Source: a candidate division CSSED10-310 bacterium (GTDB taxonomy: Bacteria; CSSED10-310). Taken from it: a stretch of 64,000 nucleotides of DNA. The position numbers and the translations under genes were made by a program. This document shows, piece by piece, positions 1 through 9,861 of the stretch. The stretch is from contig JAFGEQ010000019.1 of the NCBI GenBank assembly GCA_016931515.1, positions 224,700-288,699 of the forward strand. Direction: 5' to 3'. Each line of letters opens with the position of its first letter. Position 1 is the first letter of the stretch. The notes beneath the pieces are model-generated. The model saw nothing but the letters and a program-made list of their open reading frames with translations. It had not been told where the DNA came from and ran no database searches.

Positions 1-1
1 T

Positions 2-604
2 AATCGTATTCAGATGTACAATCATGAGGGCAAACTTGAGAAAGTACTGGTTCCTGATACGTATACGGTTTCTCATCCCAGAGGGATTGCAGTGGATGAA
101 TCCAATATCTATATCTGTGATACAGGGAATTCACGAATCATCAAAATGAACATAACCGGCCAAAATGTCCGGATCATCGGTCGGGTCGGGAAAGGTCCGC
201 TGGAATTCAGCAATCCGGTCGGAATCGCTGTTCGAGAAGATAAATTATTTATCGCGGATACAAACAATCATCGAATACAGGTTGTTTCCACTGCGGGTGA
301 CTTTATACGGGAATATCCGGTTGATGCGTGGATGGCGGAAGTATTCAATGAACCTTATATAGAGGCGCAGCAGGATGGGACTATCTGGTATTCCGATCCG
401 ACGAAGGGTAGAGTCTATCATATTGATTCGATGGGGAATCTGCTGGAGAAATATACACAATCACCAGAGGGTCGATTATTTGGACTTCCCATGGGTCTTG
501 GGATCATGCTGAACGGAGATATTCTTGTGGTCGATGCCAGAAATCATGCAGTCTTGAAAGTCGTCTCCGGGTCTAAACCTCCTCAAGGCGACCGCGAAAA
601 TTGA
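2..604 (+). CDS. NHL-repeat beta-propeller protein, C-terminal part (5' end outside window)
   Basis: The reading frame is open from the first base and already reads NRIQMYN before the first ATG (position 14), which is the end of an NHL repeat, so the gene begins upstream of the window. At least three more NHL blades follow (SHPRGIAVDESNIYICDTGN, SNPVGIAVREDKLFIADTNN and a degenerate LPMGLGIMLNGDILVVDARN). NHL propellers are usually binding or scaffold domains, and no enzyme motif is visible. The last 22 bases overlap the 3' end of the convergent glycosyltransferase gene, which itself ends in NHL repeats. By analogy with its neighbours the missing N-terminus may be a membrane glycosyltransferase, but that is inference. 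Confidence 0.8.
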   Translation, partial: NRIQMYNHEGKLEKVLVPDTYTVSHPRGIAVDESNIYICDTGNSRIIKMNITGQNVRIIGRVGKGPLEFSNPVGIAVREDKLFIADTNNHRIQVVSTAGDFIREYPVDAWMAEVFNEPYIEAQQDGTIWYSDPTKGRVYHIDSMGNLLEKYTQSPEGRLFGLPMGLGIMLNGDILVVDARNHAVLKVVSGSKPPQGDREN

Positions 605-3600
605 TAGAGAGATTCCGTGTTGGTAATCCACATGGAATTCTCATCCGGTAAACTGACATAGCGTGGATGTGGTACCTGCCTGGAATCCAGAGGATCGCAT
701 TGGTTAGCCGGTTGTCCGGTTAGAATTTGCCCGTCAGGTGTCAGAACACAGATATAGTCGATCAGGAAGTGTGGCACGAGGATATTGCCTTCATCGTCTA
801 TTGTCATACCGAAGTTGTCATCCAATGGTCCAGGAACAGGAATCGATTTGGAGTAGCTGCCATCCGGTTTATAGATTTGAATGCGGTTGAATGCCCTGTC
901 GGCGACATAAATATTCTGCGAAGAATCCGTTGTGATGGCGATGGGCCATTTAAACGCATCCGGCTTATCTCCGATTGACCCGATTGTATTGAGAATCGAA
1001 CCATCTTCCAGCGAAATTCGATACAGGTCTCCCGGGCACATGAGCAAGGCTGTATTATCTGAATCGATCTCGATCATTGTCGGGGTTGCCGGAAGATTGA
1101 TCTGGCGCAGAAACTCACCGCTGCTTGAAGCGACCAGCAGACGATTGCGTGTATCACCCGTCAGGTATACGTGTCCATCCTCTCCAATATCGAAATCGAA
1201 TCGAAGCATCCAGTGAGGATCACTCTGCAGGTTGGCATCCCAGTCAAGGAGCATCCGTCCTTCGTGATCCAAGATAACCATCCGTTGATAGTGCCAGCAA
1301 TTTCCAATGAACGTGCCATTGGGGAGTTGCTGCAATCTGGCCAGATCATACGATCGTCCGCCCCCGGGGTGAGGGTAGTTGATGACTTTTTGTAAGGTAT
1401 ATTGAAACGTCGCAGGTCTCGTCATAAAAGGTTTTGGCATCGAATCGGGAAGTGGAGGCTTCAACCATCGTTCTTCAGGAATTGGGATCCAGTCGGGTCT
1501 ACTGTCGGACCCATGTCCCTGACCGGTATCCTGCCACAATAACTCAATATTCAAATCCGTTGATTTCGAATCGGGCAACAAGGACAATCCTATTGATACA
1601 TCATGGGGTCCGGCAGTCAGAAATTCTCGGAAGACAGCGCCTCCAGCAGTCACATCATCCGGAATGGCCTGTCTGTTATCCAGAATAAATTCGGCCTCTC
1701 CGGGATATCGGAGAAAAAAGTCCTGTCTACCTGTTTTTTCGATCAACAGGACACCATTCATCCTGACAAAGTCGGAATGTGAAAACATGCCGGATTCTTT
1801 AATTAAAGTTTCTCCGGAAAGACTCATCGTTGTCAGGAACAAGGGGGGAATAACCGGAATCGTCATCGACTCGGATTCATCTGTGGAGGATGTCAGAGTT
1901 GCAATAATCCCTCTCCGATCCTGGAGGTCTTTTCGTGTCATTGTGAAACTATAATAACCCCGGGGATACTCCTCCGTCTGATGGAGCGAGAGGACACCTT
2001 TGGGGTATGTCTCCTTTAAAACAGGAATAACTGTAATATTTTCCGGTATATTCCTAAAAAGATACATGAAGTCTTTCTCTGGAGTAAATCGGAATGGAAC
2101 GGAGAATTGGGGTGGTTCCGGGATGTATGCATTCAGATTCCCTGTTTCAGGATATGTCAGAAAACGATACGGCAGTTCAGCCTCTTCTTCTATCCAATCC
2201 ATGTGGATTTCGAATCGATCGAAGTTGTCGATTCCTGCTCGGACAATCCAATAATCCTCCCATGCAATGCGCCAGACTGGTGCGATTTTCTCACGGAAAA
2301 CACTGAAGTCTCTTACCCCGTTTACGACGATAAGTGTGGCACATAAAAAATAGGGTATCATTTTCCAACGTGTTGCAAATGGACAAAGAGCATGAATAAA
2401 CGAAACAATCCCCAACCCGATTAAGCCGAACACCAGGGGCTGAACAGCCGTTAATCGGCGGACTGCCGGTTCACTGATGATGGCCGGCAAAAGTGCTGTG
2501 AGAAGCCACAGGAGACTGAACACGGATGAGTTTTTCGGGAATCTGATCAATACAATGATCAGTCCGGCCACAAGGAAAGCGCTGAGTGGCCACCAGATTA
2601 CCGGTGCATTAAACTGAGTAAATGACATATCTTCAACGGCATCGACATTGAAACTGATCAGAAGCTGGTGGATGAATTGAAGAATCTGTTCCGGAGTCCG
2701 GGCGATTTTAAAATCATGCTCATGTCGAGTATAGAAGACCCGGTAAGTATCCTGCAGACTGAATCCTAACGGTGCGGATACCAGGATGGCAAAAATCAGC
2801 AGCATCAAGAGTATTTTCAGTGAGTCTGCTTTTAAATGCAGATCACCTTTGATCAGACTCCACAGTGAGAAACTGACAACGGCAAACGGGATGAGTCTGA
2901 ACGTTGGGAATGTCCACATACCGCCAGCCAACAGAACGCCGGTAGTGATCCAGGGAGTCCAGCGACGGGATTGCACAGCTGCGATATGAGCATAGAGCGT
3001 TGCAGAGACGAACATCGGTGCGGCATTTAATCGCTCACAAATATGGCAACTTTGTCCCGGCCAGAGCCCGACTGCGAGAAATCCGGAGCCTGCCCATGCT
3101 ACAGCTGTTCCCCAGAGACGCCGCAAGAGGAGCCAGGTGAAGAACACGGTGGCGATCCCGCACAGGAAAGGAAGAGAACGAAGTGATCCGATAGTGGGCC
3201 CACCGAACCATATGAAGGGAGTCAGCATGTAGAAGAACAGGAATTCCTTATTGGCGAGAAAGAATGGACGAAATGAATCGCCCTGAAAAAAGCCCAGAAC
3301 CTGCATTCCTTTTACAATTTCGTCATTATGAGCACCATAGGGAACGTCCGCCAGATGATACAGTTTGATTGGAATAGCGAGACATAACAAGATGACTGCT
3401 AAAATAACAGCGGTTCTCTGGGATACCGGCTGGTCGGCTGGATCAGTTCTCCGCTGGAACCAGGCAAACAATGCCAGGCAAAGAGCACCGGCCAGAAGAA
3501 ATGCATAACCGATGAATGATGTGTCTGTATTCGTTATCCAGTTAAAAATGCCTGATGGTTTTCTTCCTGCGAGAGGTCCTGACAAGAACAACTGGCCGCT

Positions 3601-3663
3601 GAGAAGCAAGATCAGAGCAGTCAAATACCCCAATCGCTGCAGGAATATTCCCTGCTGCTTCAC
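583..3663 (-). CDS. GT39-type membrane glycosyltransferase fused to PA14-like and C-terminal NHL propeller domains
   Basis: 1026 residues. The first ~480 form a multi-pass membrane domain (about a dozen hydrophobic segments) of the GT39/PMT-ArnT type, with the acidic first-loop motif GAHNDEIVKG that in this superfamily binds the lipid-phosphate sugar. A long extracytoplasmic part follows, including a PA14-like stretch (around GVLLIEKTGRQDFFLRYPGE). The C-terminus (about residue 760 onward) carries NHL blades such as DSSQNIYVADRAFNRIQIYK. It probably transfers a sugar from a polyprenyl-phosphate donor to an acceptor outside the cytoplasmic membrane; the acceptor is unknown. The GTG start (AAGGA, 9 nt spacing) overlaps the stop of the preceding gene by 4 bases, so it is the last gene of a four-gene operon. 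The convergent 3' overlap with the left-edge NHL gene is 22 bases. Confidence 0.8.
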   Translation of the reverse strand: MKQQGIFLQRLGYLTALILLLSGQLFLSGPLAGRKPSGIFNWITNTDTSFIGYAFLLAGALCLALFAWFQRRTDPADQPVSQRTAVILAVILLCLAIPIKLYHLADVPYGAHNDEIVKGMQVLGFFQGDSFRPFFLANKEFLFFYMLTPFIWFGGPTIGSLRSLPFLCGIATVFFTWLLLRRLWGTAVAWAGSGFLAVGLWPGQSCHICERLNAAPMFVSATLYAHIAAVQSRRWTPWITTGVLLAGGMWTFPTFRLIPFAVVSFSLWSLIKGDLHLKADSLKILLMLLIFAILVSAPLGFSLQDTYRVFYTRHEHDFKIARTPEQILQFIHQLLISFNVDAVEDMSFTQFNAPVIWWPLSAFLVAGLIIVLIRFPKNSSVFSLLWLLTALLPAIISEPAVRRLTAVQPLVFGLIGLGIVSFIHALCPFATRWKMIPYFLCATLIVVNGVRDFSVFREKIAPVWRIAWEDYWIVRAGIDNFDRFEIHMDWIEEEAELPYRFLTYPETGNLNAYIPEPPQFSVPFRFTPEKDFMYLFRNIPENITVIPVLKETYPKGVLSLHQTEEYPRGYYSFTMTRKDLQDRRGIIATLTSSTDESESMTIPVIPPLFLTTMSLSGETLIKESGMFSHSDFVRMNGVLLIEKTGRQDFFLRYPGEAEFILDNRQAIPDDVTAGGAVFREFLTAGPHDVSIGLSLLPDSKSTDLNIELLWQDTGQGHGSDSRPDWIPIPEERWLKPPLPDSMPKPFMTRPATFQYTLQKVINYPHPGGGRSYDLARLQQLPNGTFIGNCWHYQRMVILDHEGRMLLDWDANLQSDPHWMLRFDFDIGEDGHVYLTGDTRNRLLVASSSGEFLRQINLPATPTMIEIDSDNTALLMCPGDLYRISLEDGSILNTIGSIGDKPDAFKWPIAITTDSSQNIYVADRAFNRIQIYKPDGSYSKSIPVPGPLDDNFGMTIDDEGNILVPHFLIDYICVLTPDGQILTGQPANQCDPLDSRQVPHPRYVSLPDENSMWITNTESLYQFSRSP

Positions 3664-5789
3664 GGTGATAAATCCTTGTTATTGATTGCTGAATTAATGG
3701 GTGATCTTGGATAATCATCCATTCCGGGTGGCGCGATACGATGACGCGATGGAACCAATGGATCACCTGTTGCCTGACGCAGCGTCATCACAAAATACCA
3801 GTCTCCAAAATCCTCGCAGGCTCGGAAGGACCATTCATTCCAACCACGTTGGACTTCAAACGGTATAAGCGTGAGACTCTCCGGTTGAATAAATGTCGGT
3901 TCCATGATTGGCCTGCCATTCAGCCACAATGCCATGACATCATGCGAACCGAATATCTCCAAAGTACCGGATGCCGACGAATCGAACCACATCCAACAAG
4001 CACCCTCCGCCTCTACATACTCGGGATTCAATGGATAGTCTGGATCGGAATCCCTGAAATGCCATTGCAGATCAACGATCGGTGGATTGGGATCCGGGTA
4101 TGTCCAGTATCCGGGCCCGGTCAGAGTTTCAATGGCAGAAGGATATCGCGCATCCGGATCAATATAGTCTCCAGTACACCCTTCACTTGGCATCCGACGT
4201 TTTAAACCGCGAACAGCCCATTCGTCGTAGTATGGGCGACGCCGAAGTGGTTCTATGATGTAGAAAATATCGGTATTATTATACCCTTTTACTGTGTGAT
4301 GAAGCTTGTAGGAGTCGAAGAAGATACGTTCATCGGGATGAATGGCAAACAATGTGGGTACATCCAGTGTGTAGGATTTAAAGTTGAACGACCGCAATAC
4401 TGTATAACCAAAATCATGTGTTTCCGAAAAGTAATGCGGGTTGACCCGGTTATAAAACAGGCAAAAAATATAGGGTTCATTGACGTTGTGAGCTGTCAGC
4501 ATCAGGTTGGGAAACTCACTTCGCCGGGACTCCATGTATTCCAGCGTTTCGCGGTATCCATACTGAAATCCGTACAATCCGTGAGCGGCCTGCTGGTTGT
4601 ATGAAGTGAAATATTGACGAAAATAAGGAACAGCATCTTTCCCTACAAAAAAAATGCAACCGGCTATCACGGCACCTTGCAGAATCCAGGATAGACTTCG
4701 GATACGGATGCGGTTCAGCAGTTTTAGCAGCCACCAGACGGTCATTGCTGTCCATATCGGCGCTAAAGGGCTGCCAATAATTGATCGGGAGGCAAATCGA
4801 TCGTTGGTGAGAGCAGTTCCCAGCGGATATAGCAGTGTCCATGTAACCAGCATCCAATAGAAGCGGCTGGGAGGCAGCAGGCCTGTAACGATTCCGGCAA
4901 TGCTGAGATAGAATAAAGAATGATATATGGGACCATGGTTTCGGATGGAATGCCGTGGGTTGGGATCCCCGTGTGTATAGAGAAATTCCGGCATAAAAAA
5001 CGGAATATAATTATCAGCGAGTCGCAGTATTTTTACTTTCAGTGGCTGGTCGGACATTTTCGACCACCAGCCGGCATAGCTGTAATGCTCGGACGACATT
5101 GTCCGTCGATGATATTGAGCTGCAGGCACAGCAAAAAGGAGAAAGATCAGCAGTCCGGCCGTCAGCCATCGCCAATGTGGAATAAGACGCTTGAAATACA
5201 CCATGCCGAATATAGGTAAAAATATCGGTATGAAGGGCATTGCCATCACATAGCTATGGAGTGAAAGCCCTATAAACAATCCGGCAGCGATCCATGGCCA
5301 GCCGCCCCTTTTGAGCGCGAAGATTAAAAATGCCAGGCCCCAGATGAACATGCAGGGCCATGATATCAGTTCAAAAGCGATTCGACTGAAGTGGAAATTC
5401 CAGGGGAGAATTGTCATGAACAGTGCGGCGATTATGGCGGGGACAAATCCCGAAATCAGAAATACCAACCAGAAAACACCGGCGATAGTTACTACGCCGA
5501 ACATCGCACTTGTCAGCCGGACACTAAAGGCTGACAATCCGAACAGACGGATTGGTATCATCGAAGCGTATACGAAAACCGGGTTTTTTTTCACACCCAG
5601 GGAACGGGCGTATAACGGCATTCGTTCACCGGTTTCATCGATACCGAAATGCGAAATTGCCCAGGCATTGTAACCCAGGGATGCCTCATCGCAGAAAAAA
5701 CCGTCCGGAAGCGTTTCCAGTTGCCACACACGCATCCAGACTGCAGCGAGTAGAATAATGCCAATAAGGAACCATCGTGATCGTGTCAT
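3660..5789 (-). CDS. GT39-type membrane glycosyltransferase
   Basis: 709 residues. An N-terminal transmembrane segment is followed by the family's first-loop motif LPDGFFCDEASLGYNAWA, with the D-E pair expected for dolichyl/polyprenyl-phosphate-sugar transferases (GT39/GT83), then about ten more membrane segments to residue ~390. The C-terminal ~300 residues are soluble and presumably extracytoplasmic. They end in a beta-rich region (SGTLEIFGSHDVMALWLNGR) that resembles PA14 or carbohydrate-binding folds; this is a weak similarity. ATG start with a GGTGGG Shine-Dalgarno; it overlaps its upstream neighbour by ATGA and its downstream neighbour by GTGA, so the three large glycosyltransferases are probably translationally coupled. 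Acceptor and sugar are unknown. There is no NHL domain here, unlike both neighbours. Confidence 0.8.
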   Translation of the reverse strand: MTRSRWFLIGIILLAAVWMRVWQLETLPDGFFCDEASLGYNAWAISHFGIDETGERMPLYARSLGVKKNPVFVYASMIPIRLFGLSAFSVRLTSAMFGVVTIAGVFWLVFLISGFVPAIIAALFMTILPWNFHFSRIAFELISWPCMFIWGLAFLIFALKRGGWPWIAAGLFIGLSLHSYVMAMPFIPIFLPIFGMVYFKRLIPHWRWLTAGLLIFLLFAVPAAQYHRRTMSSEHYSYAGWWSKMSDQPLKVKILRLADNYIPFFMPEFLYTHGDPNPRHSIRNHGPIYHSLFYLSIAGIVTGLLPPSRFYWMLVTWTLLYPLGTALTNDRFASRSIIGSPLAPIWTAMTVWWLLKLLNRIRIRSLSWILQGAVIAGCIFFVGKDAVPYFRQYFTSYNQQAAHGLYGFQYGYRETLEYMESRRSEFPNLMLTAHNVNEPYIFCLFYNRVNPHYFSETHDFGYTVLRSFNFKSYTLDVPTLFAIHPDERIFFDSYKLHHTVKGYNNTDIFYIIEPLRRRPYYDEWAVRGLKRRMPSEGCTGDYIDPDARYPSAIETLTGPGYWTYPDPNPPIVDLQWHFRDSDPDYPLNPEYVEAEGACWMWFDSSASGTLEIFGSHDVMALWLNGRPIMEPTFIQPESLTLIPFEVQRGWNEWSFRACEDFGDWYFVMTLRQATGDPLVPSRHRIAPPGMDDYPRSPINSAINNKDLSP

Positions 5790-8668
5790 TCTATCCCACC
5801 GTTAACTTGTTGAGCCGGAGTGGGTTGAGTCATGATGTAGAACATCGGGGGTTCCGATTGAGACCGGTTGTTCTCCGGGTAGGATGTTGTCAGGATTCCG
5901 GGAAACAATTCCCGGATTTTTTCCATGACAAACAAATTTTTTTCACAGTGATCCAGGAGGAAAGCCAACCCTTTATCCGTGGAGTGAGTTTGTGTGGCGA
6001 TTATCCTGAGATTATCGATAATTTCTTCATTTGTAATAAAAACCACTTCCCGGTTGTTGCTGATAGCGAAAACGTCGGTTGGAAGATTGAAACAAAGAAA
6101 TTTGGGTGTGTCGAGAAAATTGCTGTTGCTGATGTAAACGTGATAATTCTCGGAGAGTTCCACCGCTTTTCGCCCCAGAATTGTATGAACGGGTGCATAG
6201 CCGAATTGAGCATGATGGCTGTTTGCCAGCGTGTAAAAGTAGAAATGGAATTCCGTCGCCGTGATAAGAATGAACCCGGCCGAGATCAAAAGTGCCGGCA
6301 GATGATGTAACCGTCGGAATGGATGCCGTTTCGCGATATACTCCATCACCAGATTTAGACCAAGAGCACTTGTCATGGCGAGAGGAATGGTCAGCATGAT
6401 CAATCGTGTAGCATCAGGTAGCGAGAGATATCCGGGCAGCATTCCGAAGATGATCGCATTAATTATCCAGAAACCATCTCTGGTTTTAAAAAACCTGAGC
6501 GCATATGCCAGTCCCGGTACCAAAAAGAAACCTGATGGTGCTGTGACGATCGGGCGTTCGGGGATGAAGAAATTTCCAACTCGTGCCCTGTAATGAAAAA
6601 TACTTAGATTTCCGATGAGATTATCCCAAAGCGGTTGCAGGGACCCCGCGGATTTGATCTGGTTACCGATGAATAGAAATTTGGTACGATTCAGAAAGGT
6701 ATCCGAATGCTGCCTGGCATACAACGCCAACGGTATAACCGGAATACCGGAAAACACGATCAGGGCAAAAAGCCCCCACCAGTTCCGTCGCAGAAATCGG
6801 GGTGTTGTCATCCATGTATGAATCCCGATCAGGATCATCATGACCGGTACGGTGCGAAAGGAGAAGTATGTATTGAGTCCGAGACCGATCGACAGGCCGC
6901 TCCCTATATAAAACACCAGTTTTTTGAGTGGTTTTTGCGTATCCACGGCAAGATAAAACAGCCAACTTGCCAGCACGAGAAAAAGAGGAGCGAGAACCGC
7001 TCTATAACCCGTGCGGGAGAATGTGATATTCCAGGCCAATACTGCGTAAATTGCGGCTGCGGTAACGGCAGTCTGCCATTTCCAGAATCGCCCGCAGAGG
7101 AGATAAAGGGCTGCGGCTGTCAGGAGACTCGCAATCATACACGGCAAATAGAGGCTGTACACAGAAACGCCTAAAAGTCTGAAGCTCGCTGCAATCAGAT
7201 AAAAATACAATGTTTCTTTTCCCCATGCTTCATCCGTGAACGGAGTATAGGGTTCACCCTTCAGGATCCGAAGTGCGTACATACCGTTCCATGCCGCGTC
7301 GTTGTTAATACCGGATGGAATCTCTTCCAGCCGGTACAACCTCAGGCCGATTGCGGACAGGATGAGCAGGGTCAACAGGATCGTGCGCAATCTGCCTGAT
7401 CGGACACTCCATGAAACCGGTGGAGGATGCCAGGCATTCGGAATGCCGGTTACCAGTATCAGAAGACCCACGAGAAGAAGTCCTCCGCCTGCAATGGCAA
7501 TCCGGCCGGAATGAAGAATGATCATCGCAACGGCAATACTGCTCAGTCCCGCGATGAAAAGAAAGGAAACGAGACCGGGATGCTTACTCAGCGATGTGAA
7601 GAGAGCTATTCTGGATCGAATTCTCCGGAAAACCGAAAACGCTTTTACGAGGACAATGATCAAAGCGATTCCATCAATCAGCCAGCGGATAGCGGAAATG
7701 ATATGGTCTTTATGTTTACTCGTGCGAGCGAAACCGGGTAGTGGTGGAGGAGGTGCATAAACGACGATGCGATGATTCATTGAGTCGCTGATAAAGATCT
7801 TGTCATCATCGGCAATGGCGATACCGGTCGGAGTATTCATCTGCTCCGGCCCGCTGCCATATGCTCCGAAACGGCTGTACATAACGCCTTCCGGTGTATA
7901 CGCGACAATTTTATTGTTATGTGGTGATGTAACGAATATGCGTCCTTTTGAATCCAGTGCAATATAACCCTCAACAAATTCCTTGCGATTCCAGTCTTCA
8001 ACATGAATTGTCCGGACGATACTCCCATCAGGCGTCAGCACTTTTATCCGGGCGTTTCCGGGATCCGCGATATATGCTTTGCCGTCTGGACCAATCACGA
8101 TCCCAATGGGATCATGGAACGAGGAAATTCCCGGCGATCCGTCTCCCCATGTTGCCAGTTTTTTACCATCCGGAGAAAAAACGAGAACGCTGTGCCGCGA
8201 AGTGTTGACGATATACACGTTGTCCAGACTGTCGATGGCGATCCCTCTTGGCGCATAAAAATCGGCTTGAACCCAGTTTGATTCCCATGTGCCCGTTTCG
8301 GCAGAAAACTTTTGAATGCGATGGTTCCAGGTATCCAGTGCAAAAAGATTGCCTTTTGAGTCCATACCAGCTGAAGTGGGATCTAAAAACTGCCCCGGAT
8401 CACTCCCTCGTCGTCCCCAGACATTCAGAGGCTGACCGGACACCGATAATTCCTGAAACCGGTAATTCCGGAAATCGCCGATCAACAGTGTTCCTTGAGG
8501 AGTCAGGGTGACCTGTCGGGGTTCCCTGAAACGACCCGGATCATCACCCATGCTGCCGAAGGTCAGCAGCTGCCTGTTCTGAACCACCGGGGCGAGCCCT
8601 GATCCACATCCTGCAAACAACACTGTTATCAGAATAATTCTCGCAATGTTCCGGTAGACCCAATTCAA
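5786..8668 (-). CDS. Lipoprotein-like NHL propeller fused to a C-terminal GT39-type membrane glycosyltransferase
   Basis: About 960 residues. The N-terminal third holds six or so NHL blades (for example DSKGNLFALDTWNHRIQKFS, DDDKIFISDSMNHRIVVYA). A linker with two membrane segments and then a GT39-type multi-pass domain follow, with first-loop motif IPSGINNDAAWNGMYALRI. Here the second acidic residue of the usual D-E/D-D pair is Ala. I chose the TTG at 8668: GAGGG lies 8 nt upstream, the start clears the previous gene's stop (8673-8675), and the protein then begins NWVYRNIARIILITVLFAGC, a good lipoprotein-type signal. An ATG at 8722 gives 978 residues but overlaps the previous gene by 50 bases. 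The domain order is the reverse of the 583-3663 gene. A shared role with the neighbouring glycosyltransferases is likely. Confidence 0.78.
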   Translation of the reverse strand: MNWVYRNIARIILITVLFAGCGSGLAPVVQNRQLLTFGSMGDDPGRFREPRQVTLTPQGTLLIGDFRNYRFQELSVSGQPLNVWGRRGSDPGQFLDPTSAGMDSKGNLFALDTWNHRIQKFSAETGTWESNWVQADFYAPRGIAIDSLDNVYIVNTSRHSVLVFSPDGKKLATWGDGSPGISSFHDPIGIVIGPDGKAYIADPGNARIKVLTPDGSIVRTIHVEDWNRKEFVEGYIALDSKGRIFVTSPHNNKIVAYTPEGVMYSRFGAYGSGPEQMNTPTGIAIADDDKIFISDSMNHRIVVYAPPPPLPGFARTSKHKDHIISAIRWLIDGIALIIVLVKAFSVFRRIRSRIALFTSLSKHPGLVSFLFIAGLSSIAVAMIILHSGRIAIAGGGLLLVGLLILVTGIPNAWHPPPVSWSVRSGRLRTILLTLLILSAIGLRLYRLEEIPSGINNDAAWNGMYALRILKGEPYTPFTDEAWGKETLYFYLIAASFRLLGVSVYSLYLPCMIASLLTAAALYLLCGRFWKWQTAVTAAAIYAVLAWNITFSRTGYRAVLAPLFLVLASWLFYLAVDTQKPLKKLVFYIGSGLSIGLGLNTYFSFRTVPVMMILIGIHTWMTTPRFLRRNWWGLFALIVFSGIPVIPLALYARQHSDTFLNRTKFLFIGNQIKSAGSLQPLWDNLIGNLSIFHYRARVGNFFIPERPIVTAPSGFFLVPGLAYALRFFKTRDGFWIINAIIFGMLPGYLSLPDATRLIMLTIPLAMTSALGLNLVMEYIAKRHPFRRLHHLPALLISAGFILITATEFHFYFYTLANSHHAQFGYAPVHTILGRKAVELSENYHVYISNSNFLDTPKFLCFNLPTDVFAISNNREVVFITNEEIIDNLRIIATQTHSTDKGLAFLLDHCEKNLFVMEKIRELFPGILTTSYPENNRSQSEPPMFYIMTQPTPAQQVNGGIE

Positions 8669-8672
8669 TCCG

Positions 8673-9635
8673 TCAACCCTCAATGTCGTTATCCTGCCTT
8701 GCAAGGGTATCCAGCCGGTCAATGGTTTCTTCCAGCAGTTTTCGATTGATCCTGATAAGATCGGTCACGACACCAAACAGCAACAAGGAAAACCCAAGAC
8801 TCAGGAGGACGGATGCGACGACCAGTGATTGGATTTTTCCACTTGGATCAGGAAATCTGAGAATGTAATAGTAGAGAAAACGAACAAGAAGCAGAGCACC
8901 GAGAAAAAGACTGCTCATGCCTGACCAGTTGAAAAGTTTATCCGGGCTGTAGAGTGCCCAGATGCGTAGAATCGTACCAATCTGTCGCCGAATATAGTAC
9001 CAGTTGCTGCGGAAGAGCCTGCTGGGTCGTGTCGGAGGATTGACATCGGTAGGTACTGCCACAACGCGCATTCCGCTTTTCGCTGCCTGAATCAGAGTTT
9101 CGATAGTATAGGTAAATTCCGACAGGATTTTTAACCGGCGGATGGCTCGTTGTGAGTACGCTCTAAACCCGCTGGTCACATCGGATACTTCGACTCCTGT
9201 CAGCCACATGACAACACGACTTCCCATTTTCTGAAGTCTCTTTTTCACGGGGGAGAAATGGCTGATATTTTCGATTGGCCGGCATCCGACAACAATATCT
9301 GCAGTATTATCAAGGATAGGTTTAACCAGCGCCAATATACAGCGCCCCGGATACTGTTGATCCGCATCGGTGTTGACAACAATATCGGCATTCATACGGG
9401 CTGCTTCGATCAGACCACGTCCGAACGCTTTGGCCAAACCCTGGTTGGATTGAAAGGACACGATCTTGTGAACTCCCGATTGACGGGCTGTCTGAATAGT
9501 GGAATCCGTTGAGCCATCATCGATGATTAAAATTTCGATCGAATCTATACCGGGAATTGATCGTGGCAGATCTGCAATCGTTGCTGCCAGGGTGTCCGCT
9601 TCGTTATAGCAAGGGATCTGAATGACCAGTTTCAT
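8673..9635 (-). CDS. Family 2 glycosyltransferase, polyprenyl-phosphate glycosyltransferase type
   Basis: 320 residues. The GT-A fold starts with MKLVIQIPCYNEADTL, continues with ILIIDDGSTDST, and has the nucleotide-sugar/metal motif VVNTDADQQYP (DxD). Two hydrophobic segments (about 235-260 and 270-300) close the protein. This is the architecture of DPM1/GtrB-like enzymes that move a sugar from a nucleotide donor onto polyprenyl phosphate on the cytoplasmic face. Such lipid-linked sugars are the donors for GT39 enzymes, so this first gene of the operon plausibly feeds the three membrane transferases downstream. The sugar cannot be read from the sequence. The 5' region (9636-9861) is shared divergently with the succinate dehydrogenase operon. 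Confidence 0.85.
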   Translation of the reverse strand: MKLVIQIPCYNEADTLAATIADLPRSIPGIDSIEILIIDDGSTDSTIQTARQSGVHKIVSFQSNQGLAKAFGRGLIEAARMNADIVVNTDADQQYPGRCILALVKPILDNTADIVVGCRPIENISHFSPVKKRLQKMGSRVVMWLTGVEVSDVTSGFRAYSQRAIRRLKILSEFTYTIETLIQAAKSGMRVVAVPTDVNPPTRPSRLFRSNWYYIRRQIGTILRIWALYSPDKLFNWSGMSSLFLGALLLVRFLYYYILRFPDPSGKIQSLVVASVLLSLGFSLLLFGVVTDLIRINRKLLEETIDRLDTLARQDNDIEG

Positions 9636-9861
9636 GCGTATTATCTTACGTTTTCCAATAGATTTAGCAACTGTAACCTGAAATTAATCGGTTGCATGGG
9701 TACTGATAATAAAGTTGTCTGATGACCTGGAGAACGAATCAGTTGCGCCGGCTATATGAGTCTTAAATGTGAATCCTCAAGTTGAAATCCGATTTAATTC
9801 ATTGTACATTCAGATGAGCAAACTGATAAGACGGGGACAACATCAACAGGGAAATTGAATC

